Below, one piece after another: positions 23,948 to 32,180 of a DNA stretch of 34,500 bases (position 1 is its first letter; each line of letters starts with the position of its first letter). The notes beneath the pieces are model-generated. The model saw only the letters and a list, made by a program, of their open reading frames with translations, was not told the origin of the DNA and did no database searches. Origin of the DNA: JBOHRN01 sp050732775 (GTDB lineage Bacteria > Gemmatimonadota > Gemmatimonadetes > Longimicrobiales > Longimicrobiaceae); assembly GCA_050732775.1 (NCBI GenBank), contig JBOHRN010000011.1:1-34500 (forward strand). The letters run 5' to 3'. Position numbers and translations under genes: made by a program.

Positions 23948-24702
23948 GAAGCGACCTCCTCCCGGACGAGGGAAAAGTTATTGGCCCCGGTCTCGGCCAC
24001 CAGGAGCGAGGCGCGGTGCAAGCTGGTCACGGTGCCGGCGTCTGTCCACCACCCATCCAGCATTTCGTACTCCAACTCTCCCCACTCGGCGTAGCGGTTG
24101 TTGACGTCGGTGATTTCGAGTTCGCCGCGGCCGCTGGGGGTGAGGGTCTGGATGATGTCGAAGACCCGGGCGTCATACAGATAAATGCCCACCACTGCCA
24201 GGTTGGTGGTGGGCTGTTCGGGCTTCTCCACCACCCGCACCACCTTGCTCCCTTTCACCTCGGCCACCCCGAAGCGTTCCGGGTCGGGGACCTCCTTTAG
24301 AAAGATTTTACCCCCCGTCGCCCCGTCCCGCAGGAAGCGGCGCACCTGATCGGCGACGCTCCCCTCGATCAGGTTGTCGCCCAGCACCACGCACACCGGT
24401 TCGCCGTCGGCGAAGTGTTCGCACAGTCCGAGCGCCTCGGCGATGCCCCCCTCCCCCTCCTGGTAGGCGTAGTTCAGCTGTTTGAGGCCAAACTCTTTTC
24501 CGTTGCGGAGGAGCCGGAGAAAGTCGCCGGCGTGGTTTCCCCCGGTTACGATCATGATGTCGTCGACGCCAGCCCGCACCAGCAGTTCGATCGGGTAGTG
24601 GATCATCGGCCGGTCGTAGACCGGCAGGAGGTGTTTGTTGGTAACCCGGGTCATGGGCTGGAGGCGACTCCCCAGCCCGCCCGCGAGGACTATTCCCTTC
24701 AT
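23944..24702 (-). CDS. rmlA: Glucose-1-phosphate thymidylyltransferase, short form
   Basis: Makes dTDP-glucose from Glc-1-P and dTTP, the first step to dTDP-L-rhamnose. The 252 aa correspond to the short SpsI-like type, not the 290-aa RmlA1. The nucleotide-binding signature GGLGSRLQPMT is at residues 8-18. KHLLPVYDRPMIHYP, LGDN and the FGVAEV / VVEKPEQP pair follow. The start is ATG 24702: upstream in-frame codons to 25083 belong to the shadow of the GT4 gene. No Shine-Dalgarno is visible; a perfect TATAAT lies 6 nt upstream. It overlaps the rmlC-like gene by four nt. rmlD is in the same operon but rmlB is absent. Confidence 0.94.
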   Translation of the reverse strand: MKGIVLAGGLGSRLQPMTRVTNKHLLPVYDRPMIHYPIELLVRAGVDDIMIVTGGNHAGDFLRLLRNGKEFGLKQLNYAYQEGEGGIAEALGLCEHFADGEPVCVVLGDNLIEGSVADQVRRFLRDGATGGKIFLKEVPDPERFGVAEVKGSKVVRVVEKPEQPTTNLAVVGIYLYDARVFDIIQTLTPSGRGELEITDVNNRYAEWGELEYEMLDGWWTDAGTVTSLHRASLLVAETGANNFSLVREEVAS

Positions 24703-24708
24703 GAACTG

Positions 24709-24714
24709 ATTATA
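24709..24714 (-). promoter_or_regulatory. Perfect -10 hexamer just upstream of rmlA (possible leaderless start)
   Basis: TATAAT on the minus strand (24714-24709), followed by CAGTTC and then the rmlA ATG at 24702, so transcription would begin at or next to the A of the start codon. The expected -35 position reads TAGCGC, a poor match. A 5-bp hairpin AGCGC-CGG-GCGCT (24724-24736) precedes it at the end of the GT4 gene. Confidence 0.35.
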
Positions 24715-24734
24715 GGAAACCGGAGCGCCGGGCG

Positions 24735-25865
24735 CTACGCCGATTGGGCCAGCCCGAGCCGGGAGGGCTGCCCGCGACGGCCACGGTGGCGCTCGACCTC
24801 CCGCTTCACGGTTCGCAGGAGCAGGCGGCGGAACTCTGGGGCGGCGAACCGCTCGGCGTTTTTGCGGCAGCTCGCGGGGTCGAAGGTGCGGCGCTCGGCC
24901 TCCAGCACGGCGTCGCACAGGGCTTCCACGCTCTGCTCCCCGAAGAGAACTCCGGTGACACCGCCTACCACCGTCTCGGTGGCGCCGCCCTTGCCGTAAG
25001 CTATGACCGGCCGGCCCGCCGCCTGCGCCTCCACGGGCACGATGCCGAAGTCCTCCAACCCGGGAAAGAGAACCCCCCGGCAACGGGCGTAGAGCCCGGC
25101 GATCTCTTCGTCGCTTCGCCTCCCCAAGAAGCTCACGGTGGAGTTGGCCAGAGACTCGAGACGCCTCCGTTCGGGCCCGTCGCCCACCACCAGGAGCCGC
25201 CGGCCGAGACGCTTGGCGGCCTCTACCGCGAGATCTACCCGCTTATACCCCACCAAGCGAGAGACCACCAGGTAGTAGTCTTCAATGCGCCCCGGAAAAA
25301 GGCGGAAGCGGTCCACGTCCACGGGCGGATGGATGACCTCGGAGCCGCGTCCGTAGTGGCGGCGGACCCGGCCAGCTACCTCGTGGGAGATGGCCATGAA
25401 GTGATCGACCCGGTCGGCCGCGAGCCGGTCCCACACCCGCAGCCAGTGGGCTATGGGCGCGGCGATCATCCGGCGCAGCGTGCCCCGGTTGTACTGGTGG
25501 TACAGGTCCCAGATGTAGCGGCAAGGGGTGTAACAGTAGCAGAGGTTGACGGTCTCGGGGCGGGTGATGACCCCCTTGGCGCAGGCGCTGTTGGTGGTGA
25601 TAACCAGGTCGTATCCACTCAGGTCGAACTGCTCGAACGCCAGCGGCATGAGCGGGAGGAAGGGGCGGTGGTGGTGGCGCGCGAAGGGGACCTGCTGGAG
25701 AAAAGATGGGCGCACGTCCCACCCCCGCATCGACTCCGGGAGGCCTGGGGGGTGGTGGACGGTGGTGTAGATGGGGGCGTCTGGAAAGAGCCGGTGCAGC
25801 TCGAGCAGGACCCGCTCGGCACCTCCGAACGAGTTGAGCCAGTCCGTGGTGATGGCGACCTTCAT
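24735..25865 (-). CDS. Family 4 glycosyltransferase (WbaZ-like)
   Basis: GT-B retaining glycosyltransferase of 376 aa. The N-terminus TDWLNSFGGAERVLLELHRLFPDAPIYT is characteristic of mannosyltransferase-like GT4 enzymes of O-antigen clusters (written here with positions 7-34). NLCYCYTPCRYIWDLYHQY lies near residue 107. The donor domain has VSRLVGYKRVDLAVEAAKRL and E-x7-E in LEDFGIVPVEAQAAGRPVIAY. ATG 25865 follows the WbaP-like gene stop with no gap. It probably adds the second or third sugar after the initiating phosphotransferase. D-rhamnose or mannose donors are plausible from the gmd/rmd context but not shown. Confidence 0.9.
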   Translation of the reverse strand: MKVAITTDWLNSFGGAERVLLELHRLFPDAPIYTTVHHPPGLPESMRGWDVRPSFLQQVPFARHHHRPFLPLMPLAFEQFDLSGYDLVITTNSACAKGVITRPETVNLCYCYTPCRYIWDLYHQYNRGTLRRMIAAPIAHWLRVWDRLAADRVDHFMAISHEVAGRVRRHYGRGSEVIHPPVDVDRFRLFPGRIEDYYLVVSRLVGYKRVDLAVEAAKRLGRRLLVVGDGPERRRLESLANSTVSFLGRRSDEEIAGLYARCRGVLFPGLEDFGIVPVEAQAAGRPVIAYGKGGATETVVGGVTGVLFGEQSVEALCDAVLEAERRTFDPASCRKNAERFAAPEFRRLLLRTVKREVERHRGRRGQPSRLGLAQSA

Positions 25866-27359
25866 TCAGTAGGCCCCCTCGCCGCGCACCACCACCCCGA
25901 TAGTCCGGAAGAGGATCTTGGCGTCGAGAAGGAGCGACCAGGAGCGGATGTAGTCGCGCTCGATCTCGACCACCCGCTCAAACTCGGTGACCAGGTTGCG
26001 TCCCCCCACTTGCCACGGCCCGGTTATCCCCGGTACCACGCTCAGTCGGTCGAAGTGGTGCAGCTCGTACAGCGCCACTTCGCACGCCAAGGGCGGACGC
26101 GGACCGACCAACGACATGTCTCCGGTGAATACGTTGAAAAGCTGGGGCAGTTCGTCCAAACTGGTCCGCCGCAGGAAGCGCCCCATGCGGGTGATGCGGG
26201 GATCGTCCTTGACTTTAAAAAGGTGCTCGCATCCGTAAGCGTTGAGGTGGTGCAGGTCGCGGCGTCTCTCCTCGGCGTCTAGACGCATGCTGCGAAACTT
26301 CCAAATAGTGAAGCGGCGCCCGCCCAGCCCCATCCGCTCCTGCCGGAAGAAGACCGGGCCGGGAGAATCTAGCTTGATCCCCAGCGCGATGGCTGCCATG
26401 AGCGGAGCCAGGAGTGGGAGCACGATGACCGCCACCACCAGATCGAAAAGACGCTTGAGGACCAGCGCCGGCATCTCGAGCCGGGCGGGATGCAGGTGGA
26501 GGGCGGGGCACGCTCCCAGTTTAACCGGCTCGGCCCAACCCTGGATTTTGCCGATCACCGAGGGGATCACGTAGAGGGCCACGCCGTTTTCGAAACATAC
26601 CTCGGCCACCTGGCGAAGTGTGCGCGCCGGAAGCGTGGTGGCCACGATGACCTCTTGTACGTCGACCTCGGCTACCAGCCGGGGCAGATCGTCCAGCACC
26701 CCGAGCGCGGCCGGGTCTGGCTCCTCGGAGGCGGTAACGTGGCCCACCACAAACTGGTCTACGTTCCGGTCGTCCCGCAGAGCCCGCAGCGCCCCGCCCA
26801 CCTGGTCCAAGTTCCCGACGATCACCGCTCGCCGGAGCCCCAATCCGTGAGCGTAAGCGAAGCGTACCACCTGGTCGACAAGCTTCCGGCCCAAGGCCAC
26901 GGCCGCGAAACCGAATCCTCCGAGCAGGATCAGCAGCGGCGGAGAAAAGGGAAGGTGCGGTGGAAATATGGCCAGGCAGGCGAGGATGAGGGTAGCTACC
27001 AAGCTCCCGTAAAGGAATCGGCGGCGGTCCCTGCGGGCGTCTCCGGGGTTGTACGCCGCCACCGCGTTCAAGCTGAGCAGAAAAGCGCCCACGATGGTGA
27101 GCACAAAGGGCTGGACCGGCTCGAAAGAGCTCCAGCTTGCGGCCAAGAGCGCCACCACCCCCGCCACCAGTGCACCATCCAAAAGGTGGAGCGACACCAC
27201 ACGCAGCACCCGGCGCACCAGGGAGACGGCCAGACGGCGTTGGGCCACCTCACGCCGCAGCCGCGTGTCCAGGGGTAGACGCCGCGAGCGGGCTTCTCCG
27301 GCGAGCGCGGCTTCCTCGGCCGACCCCGTTTCGAGGGCTTCTTCAGAAGGTTGGGTCAC
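25866..27359 (-). CDS. wbaP: Initiating undecaprenyl-phosphate sugar phosphotransferase (WbaP/WcaJ family)
   Basis: Polyisoprenyl-phosphate hexose-1-P transferase that starts each repeat unit. The 497 aa comprise four N-terminal helices (about 52-75, 84-103, 116-132, 140-158), a Rossmann-like cytoplasmic domain (RRAVIVGNLDQVGGALRAL, about 176), a re-entrant helix with LDSPGPVFFRQER, and the catalytic sugar-transferase domain with KFRSMR, TSLDELPQLFNV, SLVGPRPPL and PGITGPWQV. The GTG start at 27359 has GAGG a few nt upstream and lies 6 nt after the rmlD stop. The family uses Glc-1-P or Gal-1-P; which one applies is not readable here. Being the committed step, it marks the operon as a full Wzy-dependent system. 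Confidence 0.94.
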   Translation of the reverse strand: MTQPSEEALETGSAEEAALAGEARSRRLPLDTRLRREVAQRRLAVSLVRRVLRVVSLHLLDGALVAGVVALLAASWSSFEPVQPFVLTIVGAFLLSLNAVAAYNPGDARRDRRRFLYGSLVATLILACLAIFPPHLPFSPPLLILLGGFGFAAVALGRKLVDQVVRFAYAHGLGLRRAVIVGNLDQVGGALRALRDDRNVDQFVVGHVTASEEPDPAALGVLDDLPRLVAEVDVQEVIVATTLPARTLRQVAEVCFENGVALYVIPSVIGKIQGWAEPVKLGACPALHLHPARLEMPALVLKRLFDLVVAVIVLPLLAPLMAAIALGIKLDSPGPVFFRQERMGLGGRRFTIWKFRSMRLDAEERRRDLHHLNAYGCEHLFKVKDDPRITRMGRFLRRTSLDELPQLFNVFTGDMSLVGPRPPLACEVALYELHHFDRLSVVPGITGPWQVGGRNLVTEFERVVEIERDYIRSWSLLLDAKILFRTIGVVVRGEGAY

Positions 27360-27365
27360 GTCGCC

Positions 27366-28229
27366 TCAAGCTGGCTCTCGTTCGTATCGGGTCTCGTCTA
27401 GATACCGCGTGAGCGACTCACGCCACGACGGCATGGGACGACCGGTCACCCGCTCCGTGCCCGTGCAGTCCAGCACCGAGTACGCGGGCCGGGGCGCGGG
27501 TCGCGGCCGGGCCGACGAAGGTACCGGCAGCAGCGCGAGGCGCAACCCTTTTCCGGCCAGAACGGCGCGCGCAAACCGGTACCAAGAGACCGGTTCGCCG
27601 CCGCCCGTCGCATGAAACATGCCTTGCGCCCCCCGCTCCCCCAGATCGTAAATGACGCTGGCCAGAGAAGTTGTCCAAGTGGGCCTGCCGATCTGATCGT
27701 CCACCACCCGAAGTGGCCCGCTTCCGTCTTGCGCTGCCCGCAAGATAGTGCCCACGAAGTGCCGCCCGCCCCGGCCGTACAGCCAGGAGGTTCGCACCAC
27801 CAGGGAGCGGCCAGTTGACCTCACCGCCTCCTCCCCGGCTGCCTTGGATTCGCCGTACCGGTTGAGGGGGCAAACCGCGTCCTTGGGACGGTACGGACGG
27901 CTCCCGGCTCCGTCGAAAACGTAGTCCGAGCTTGGGTATACACAAAGAGCCCCCACCGAGTTGCACGCCTCGGCCACGAAACAGGCGGCGGTCGCGTTGA
28001 CCCGCATGGCCAGTTCGGGTTCCGTCTCGGCGCCGTCCACTCCGGTGTAGCCCGCGCACTGGATCACCACTCCGGGCCGCTCTCGCTGCAGCCGGGCGCG
28101 GACCGCGGCTTCGTCCGTCACGTCGAGCTGGTCACGGCCGAGCGCCACCGTATGGTAGCCGCGCCGCTGGCCCTCCTCTACTACCGCCCGGCCCAGCAGC
28201 CCGCGGGCGCCGGTCACCAGAACCTTCAC
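27366..28229 (-). CDS. rmlD: dTDP-4-dehydrorhamnose reductase
   Basis: NADPH-dependent SDR enzyme completing dTDP-L-rhamnose. The 287 aa match RmlD length. Rossmann motif VTGARGLLGRAV (about 5-16), QLDVTD, YTGVDGAETEPELAMRVNA (about 61-79), SSDYVFDG and catalytic Tyr125-x3-Lys129 are all in place; the C-terminal half has the DDQIGRPTW element. The GTG start at 28229 overlaps the hemB TGA (GTGA). An open frame continues far upstream, but it is the hemB region read in another frame. It is separated from rmlA/rmlC by wbaP and a GT4 gene. Confidence 0.95.
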   Translation of the reverse strand: MKVLVTGARGLLGRAVVEEGQRRGYHTVALGRDQLDVTDEAAVRARLQRERPGVVIQCAGYTGVDGAETEPELAMRVNATAACFVAEACNSVGALCVYPSSDYVFDGAGSRPYRPKDAVCPLNRYGESKAAGEEAVRSTGRSLVVRTSWLYGRGGRHFVGTILRAAQDGSGPLRVVDDQIGRPTWTTSLASVIYDLGERGAQGMFHATGGGEPVSWYRFARAVLAGKGLRLALLPVPSSARPRPAPRPAYSVLDCTGTERVTGRPMPSWRESLTRYLDETRYEREPA

Positions 28230-29203
28230 CCCGAGACCCCCCGGGCAAAGTAGCGGGCCAGGTAGGTGATTATCCGCTCGGCCCCGGCCCGGCGGATCGA
28301 GGTCAGGACTTCGGCCACGGCTTGGTCGAGATCGATCCAACCCCGGTCCGCCGCGGCCCGGAGCGCGGCGTACTCTCCGGAGACGTGGTACGCCCACACC
28401 GGGGAGCTGGTCTCGCTGTGCACGCGCGAGATCACGTCCAGGTAGGGGAGAGCCGGTTTTACCATCAGGATGTCGGCCCCCTCGCGCAGGTCGGCGCGCG
28501 CCTCCCGCACCGCCTCCCGCACGTTGGCCGGGTCCATCTGGTAGCCCTTCCGGTCGCCGAAGCCGGGGACGCTTCCGGCCGCGTCGCGGAAGGGGCCGTA
28601 AAAGGCCGAAGCGTACTTGACCGCGTAGGAGAGGATCGGGGTATGAGAGTATCCGTGCTCGTCCAGGGCGCGGCGGACGGCCCCCACGCGGCCGTCCATC
28701 ATGTCCGAGGGGGCCACCAGGTCGGCCCCCGCCCCGGCGTGGGAAAGGGCGGTGGCGGCGACGAGCGGAAGGGTGGCGTCGTTGTCCACCTCGTCTCCGC
28801 GCAGCACCCCGCAGTGGCCGTGGGAGGTGTACTCGCACAAGCAGACGTCGGTAATCACCACCAGTTCCGGGACCTCCCGCTTGAGCTCCCGGACGGCTCG
28901 CTGGACGATCCCGTCTTCGCTGTACGCCCCGCTCCCTTGTTCATCTTTCTTTTCCGGAACCCCGAACAAGATGACCCCGCCCAGCCCCAGTCCGGCCGCC
29001 TCGGTGGCGTCACGTGAGAGTTCGTCCACCGAGGTCTGCTCCACGCCCGGCAGCGAGGGGACCGGCTTTCTCACCCCCTTCCCGGGGACCGCGAAGAGGG
29101 GGAGGATGAGGTCTCCCGGCCTCACCTCGGTCTCGCGCGCGAGGCCCCTGAGCCCTTCGGTACGCCGCAGACGGCGCCCCCGGAAAGCCGGAAAGTCAGC
29201 CAT
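28226..29203 (-). CDS. hemB: Delta-aminolevulinic acid dehydratase (porphobilinogen synthase)
   Basis: Condenses two 5-aminolevulinates to porphobilinogen, the second common step to heme, siroheme and cobalamin. The 325 aa match the family. Both Schiff-base lysines are visible: Lys196 (SYAVKYASAFYG) and Lys249 (MVKPALPYLD). The zinc ligands Cys121, Cys123 and Cys131 lie in DVCLCEYTSHGHCG, so this is the zinc-type active site. The start is ATG 29203, overlapping the wzi-like stop by one base (TGATG); a 15-codon upstream extension is rejected because the family starts near MADFPAFRGRRLR. It is embedded in a polysaccharide operon, coupled upstream to an outer-membrane gene and downstream to rmlD. 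Confidence 0.97.
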   Translation of the reverse strand: MADFPAFRGRRLRRTEGLRGLARETEVRPGDLILPLFAVPGKGVRKPVPSLPGVEQTSVDELSRDATEAAGLGLGGVILFGVPEKKDEQGSGAYSEDGIVQRAVRELKREVPELVVITDVCLCEYTSHGHCGVLRGDEVDNDATLPLVAATALSHAGAGADLVAPSDMMDGRVGAVRRALDEHGYSHTPILSYAVKYASAFYGPFRDAAGSVPGFGDRKGYQMDPANVREAVREARADLREGADILMVKPALPYLDVISRVHSETSSPVWAYHVSGEYAALRAAADRGWIDLDQAVAEVLTSIRRAGAERIITYLARYFARGVSG

Positions 29204-30657
29204 CAAAACAGGTAACCCAGCGACACGGAGCCGCGACTCTCGCGCCAACCGTCTCCGCTATCCTGAAAGAACCACCCCCCTGCATCGAGGCGCGGTCCCA
29301 CCCGCCAGCGGGCCTTCAAGTCAACCCCCCGGCTCTCTCCCTCGCGCTCCGGAGAGAAGAGGTTTTCGCTCCCCCGCTCGCGCGCAAAAAGCCGCAGCTC
29401 GAGCCAAAGGGCCGCTTCGAAGAGGAGCGCCGAACCGTTCAGCGCCCACTCCTTGCCATGGCCACCGAGGGGGTGGCCCAGCGGAAGCTCGTTCAGGGCC
29501 CAGCCACCTCGGAAGGTGGCGTGCCGGTACCAGGGCGGGTTGAAACAGCACGAGCGGGCAAAGTACGCGCGCTCCACGCCGAGCGACGCCGTGGGGGCGA
29601 AGGGCAGCGAGGGCGCGAGCGCCCCCATCACCAACCCCGGCACGTCGCGAAAGGCACCGGCGCTGTCCTCGGCCCCCGACTCCAGGTAAAGGAAGAGGGG
29701 GATGAGGCCCTCGCTGGGGAGGCGGTAACGGATCTCGCCCGAGACCTTGCCGTCGTCCAGATCTCCGTGGTGGACACCGATCAGGGTGAGGAGTAGAGCC
29801 CGCGGAGTGAGTGGATCTCGGGGGGCGTCTCCACCGAAGATGAGGCCCCGATGAAGAGCCAGGGTAAGACGGGGATGGGGCCGCAGGGAGACCGATCCGC
29901 CTAGGAGCCAGGGATCGCCGTCGTGACGGTCGTCGAACGCACGGGTGACGAAGAAGTCGGCCGAGACCAGACCCAGGTACGCCAGCCAGCCGGGAAACTG
30001 GAACGGCCGGGCGGTGCGCAGCTCGAGGCGGGTTACCCCCGCGCCCCCGAAGACAACCCCCCCCCGGCCGAAGCCGAGCGGCCCGTGCAGCGCGGATACG
30101 GTCACCGGCCCGGCCGCGAGGGCGACTTCTACCTGATCGGGAAAGAGCTCTTCCGAACCGAACCATGCCTTGGAACGGAACAGCAACGGGCCCAGGGCAC
30201 CGGTCGTACCCCACGCCAACACCAGCTCGCCCTGGTCGTCCAAGGGCTGGGCGCCCAGCTGCTCGCCGGGTAGGGGAAGGTTACGGCCCGGCTCGGCGGC
30301 GCCGCGCCTGAAACCTCCTCCCGGGGACGCGCTTCCGCCCCACCACTCCAGAACCTCTCTCTGCTCGCCCAGGAGCCGGCCGACGGCGCCCGGAAACTCC
30401 TCGGCGTAGCGGCCAAAAAGCACCGAGTCCGCGCTCAAGAGAAGACACCCCACCTCGAGCAGGGGGACGGCTTGCTGGGCCGGGAGGAAGTGCTCGGGGG
30501 CAGCTCCCGCCGCCTCCAGGCGGTGGGCGGTCGCCACCGCCCAGTGGTCCGGCGGGAGCAGCGGAGAGTGGAAGGGTTCTTGCCAGCACTCTTGGGCCGC
30601 CAAGCCAGGCGCGGCCAAGAGGGTGCAAACGGTTGCGGTGGCGAGCGGCTGTTTCAC
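29203..30657 (-). CDS. Wzi-like outer-membrane protein 3, between cobA-hemD and hemB
   Basis: Secreted, predicted outer-membrane barrel of 484 aa. It has a short signal peptide (about 1-21, likely cut after GLAAQ), then a DHWAVATAHRLEAAGA element and a small helical region (to about 85) like the N-terminal parts of Wzi-type proteins. Amphipathic strands follow, and the protein ends in SVSLGYLF with a terminal Phe, the usual outer-membrane insertion signal. NPPWYRHATFRGGWALNELPLGHPLGG near residue 385 resembles the Wzi C-terminal WY-H...LGHPLG pattern; similarity to the other two copies is weak. The GTG start overlaps the cobA-hemD stop (GTGA), and its stop overlaps the hemB start. Family membership is an inference; a different barrel protein, possibly tied to tetrapyrrole handling, cannot be excluded. 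Confidence 0.7.
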   Translation of the reverse strand: MKQPLATATVCTLLAAPGLAAQECWQEPFHSPLLPPDHWAVATAHRLEAAGAAPEHFLPAQQAVPLLEVGCLLLSADSVLFGRYAEEFPGAVGRLLGEQREVLEWWGGSASPGGGFRRGAAEPGRNLPLPGEQLGAQPLDDQGELVLAWGTTGALGPLLFRSKAWFGSEELFPDQVEVALAAGPVTVSALHGPLGFGRGGVVFGGAGVTRLELRTARPFQFPGWLAYLGLVSADFFVTRAFDDRHDGDPWLLGGSVSLRPHPRLTLALHRGLIFGGDAPRDPLTPRALLLTLIGVHHGDLDDGKVSGEIRYRLPSEGLIPLFLYLESGAEDSAGAFRDVPGLVMGALAPSLPFAPTASLGVERAYFARSCCFNPPWYRHATFRGGWALNELPLGHPLGGHGKEWALNGSALLFEAALWLELRLFARERGSENLFSPEREGESRGVDLKARWRVGPRLDAGGWFFQDSGDGWRESRGSVSLGYLF

Positions 30658-32180
30658 CAGTTGGTTTTCTCCCGCCAGTACTCCCGGACGGTTCGGATGA
30701 GTCCCGGCACGGTGTACTCTCCCGGCTCCAGGTGAACCGGGAGCCCTAGCTCACGCGCCGTTGCCGAGGTGACCGGGCCGATGGTGGCGACCTTCGCCCC
30801 CCCCAACTTCACCCCCACCAACTCCACGAAGTTCCGCACCGTGGAGCCGGCCGTAAAGGTGACCAGGTCGATGGACCCCTCCTCCAGACGCCGCCGCACA
30901 CCGGCAGCGCCCGAACCGTCGGGCACGGTCTGGTAGGCGGCCACCTCGACGACGTGGGCCCCCAGCCGCCGGAGGGAGTCTGGTAGTACGCTCCTGGCGC
31001 CGGCGGCGCTGGCCAGAAGAAGCTTCGCTCCCTCGAGGCCGCCCACCCCGGCTAACGCCTCCACCACGCTCTCGGCCACGTACCGCTCCGGAACCAGCTC
31101 CGGAACCACTCCGCGCCGCTTCAGGGCGGCGGCGGTGGCCGGGCCCAGGGCGCAAACCTCTACCCCGGCCAGGGCGCGTGCGTCACGGCCGGCTCGGCGC
31201 AGTGAGGCCCATACCTTTTCCACACCGTTCGCGCTGGTGAGCAAAAGCCAGTCGTACTCAGCGAGCGCCGCCACGGCGCGGTCCAGGGGTGCCCGATCCT
31301 CCGGCTCCTCGACGCGGATGGTGGGAAACTCGATCACTTCGGCCCCCAACCCCCGGAGCGAGCGGGCCATCCCGCTGGCTTGGGCGCGCGCACGGGTGAC
31401 CACTACGCGGGCGCCGAAGAGGGGTCGCTTCTCGAACCAACTGGTCCGGTCTCGCAAGCCGCACACCCCGCCCACCACGACCACCGCCGGTGGACCGATC
31501 TTCCCGGCCTTGGCCAGTCCGGCGAGTGTAGCCACGCTTCCGGTCACGGTCCGCTGGCCGGGGTAGGTGCCCAAGGAGATCGCCGCCGCCGGGGTATCGG
31601 GCGGAGCACCGCCCTCTCGCAAACGGAGGAGGTTCTCCTCCAGCTGGTCCACCCCCATGTAAAGGACCAGGGTGCCGCCCGCCCCGACCAGCGCCGCCCA
31701 AGCGACCCCTTCGCCTTCCCGGCCGGGGTCTTGGTGGCCGGTAGCGAAGGTGACGGTCGCGCTGATCTTCCGATGGGTGACCGGGATGCCCGCGTAGGCG
31801 GGAGCCGCGATCCCCGCCGTGATCCCCGGCACCACCTCGAAAGGGACCCCGGCTGCAACCAGGGCCAGCGCCTCCTCGCCTCCCCGCCCGAACACGAACG
31901 GATCGCCCCCCTTGAGCCGGACTACGCTCCGGTGGCGGCCCGCGAGCTCGACCAGCAGTCGGTTGATCTCGTCTTGGCTACGAGAGGGCTCCCCCGCGCG
32001 CTTGCCCGCGTACAGTAACTCGGCGTCCGCGCGGGCTCCCTCCAAGAGTACCGGGTTGGCCAAGGCGTCGTAGACGATGGCGCCGGCCCCAGCAATCAGC
32101 CCGGCGGCCCTCACGGTGAGCAGACCGGGGTCTCCCGGCCCCGCGCCCACCAGGTAGACGGTACCTCGCTTCACGTCCAC
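30654..32180 (-). CDS. cobA-hemD: Uroporphyrinogen-III C-methyltransferase / uroporphyrinogen-III synthase fusion (CobA-HemD)
   Basis: The N-terminal half (about 1-245) is SUMT, methylating uroporphyrinogen III to precorrin-2 on the way to siroheme or cobalamin: VYLVGAGPGDPGLLT (about 8-22), GGDPFVFGRGGEE and PGITAGIAAPAYAGIPVTHR. The C-terminal half (about 255-500) is HemD, closing the tetrapyrrole ring: VVTRARAQA, LLTSANGVEKVW and VTFTAGSTVRNF. The fusion is known from several phyla. GTG 32180 overlaps the rmd gene by 10 nt and has GGAG five nt upstream; a second GTG at 32174 would give the same 4-nt GTGA overlap seen elsewhere. No precorrin-2 dehydrogenase/ferrochelatase domain is present. 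Confidence 0.95.
   Translation of the reverse strand: MDVKRGTVYLVGAGPGDPGLLTVRAAGLIAGAGAIVYDALANPVLLEGARADAELLYAGKRAGEPSRSQDEINRLLVELAGRHRSVVRLKGGDPFVFGRGGEEALALVAAGVPFEVVPGITAGIAAPAYAGIPVTHRKISATVTFATGHQDPGREGEGVAWAALVGAGGTLVLYMGVDQLEENLLRLREGGAPPDTPAAAISLGTYPGQRTVTGSVATLAGLAKAGKIGPPAVVVVGGVCGLRDRTSWFEKRPLFGARVVVTRARAQASGMARSLRGLGAEVIEFPTIRVEEPEDRAPLDRAVAALAEYDWLLLTSANGVEKVWASLRRAGRDARALAGVEVCALGPATAAALKRRGVVPELVPERYVAESVVEALAGVGGLEGAKLLLASAAGARSVLPDSLRRLGAHVVEVAAYQTVPDGSGAAGVRRRLEEGSIDLVTFTAGSTVRNFVELVGVKLGGAKVATIGPVTSATARELGLPVHLEPGEYTVPGLIRTVREYWREKTNW

Noticed and set aside
24744..26282. Long plus-strand ORF (512 codons) antisense to the GT4 and wbaP genes
   Set aside because: Typical antisense open frame of GC-rich DNA; the opposite strand encodes two proteins with full family motifs, and the ORF spans their junction.
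28230..28838. N-terminal extension of rmlD into the hemB region
   Set aside because: The extension is hemB read in another frame; RmlD family proteins begin at the VKVLVTGARG segment, and the GTG there overlaps the hemB stop as at other junctions.
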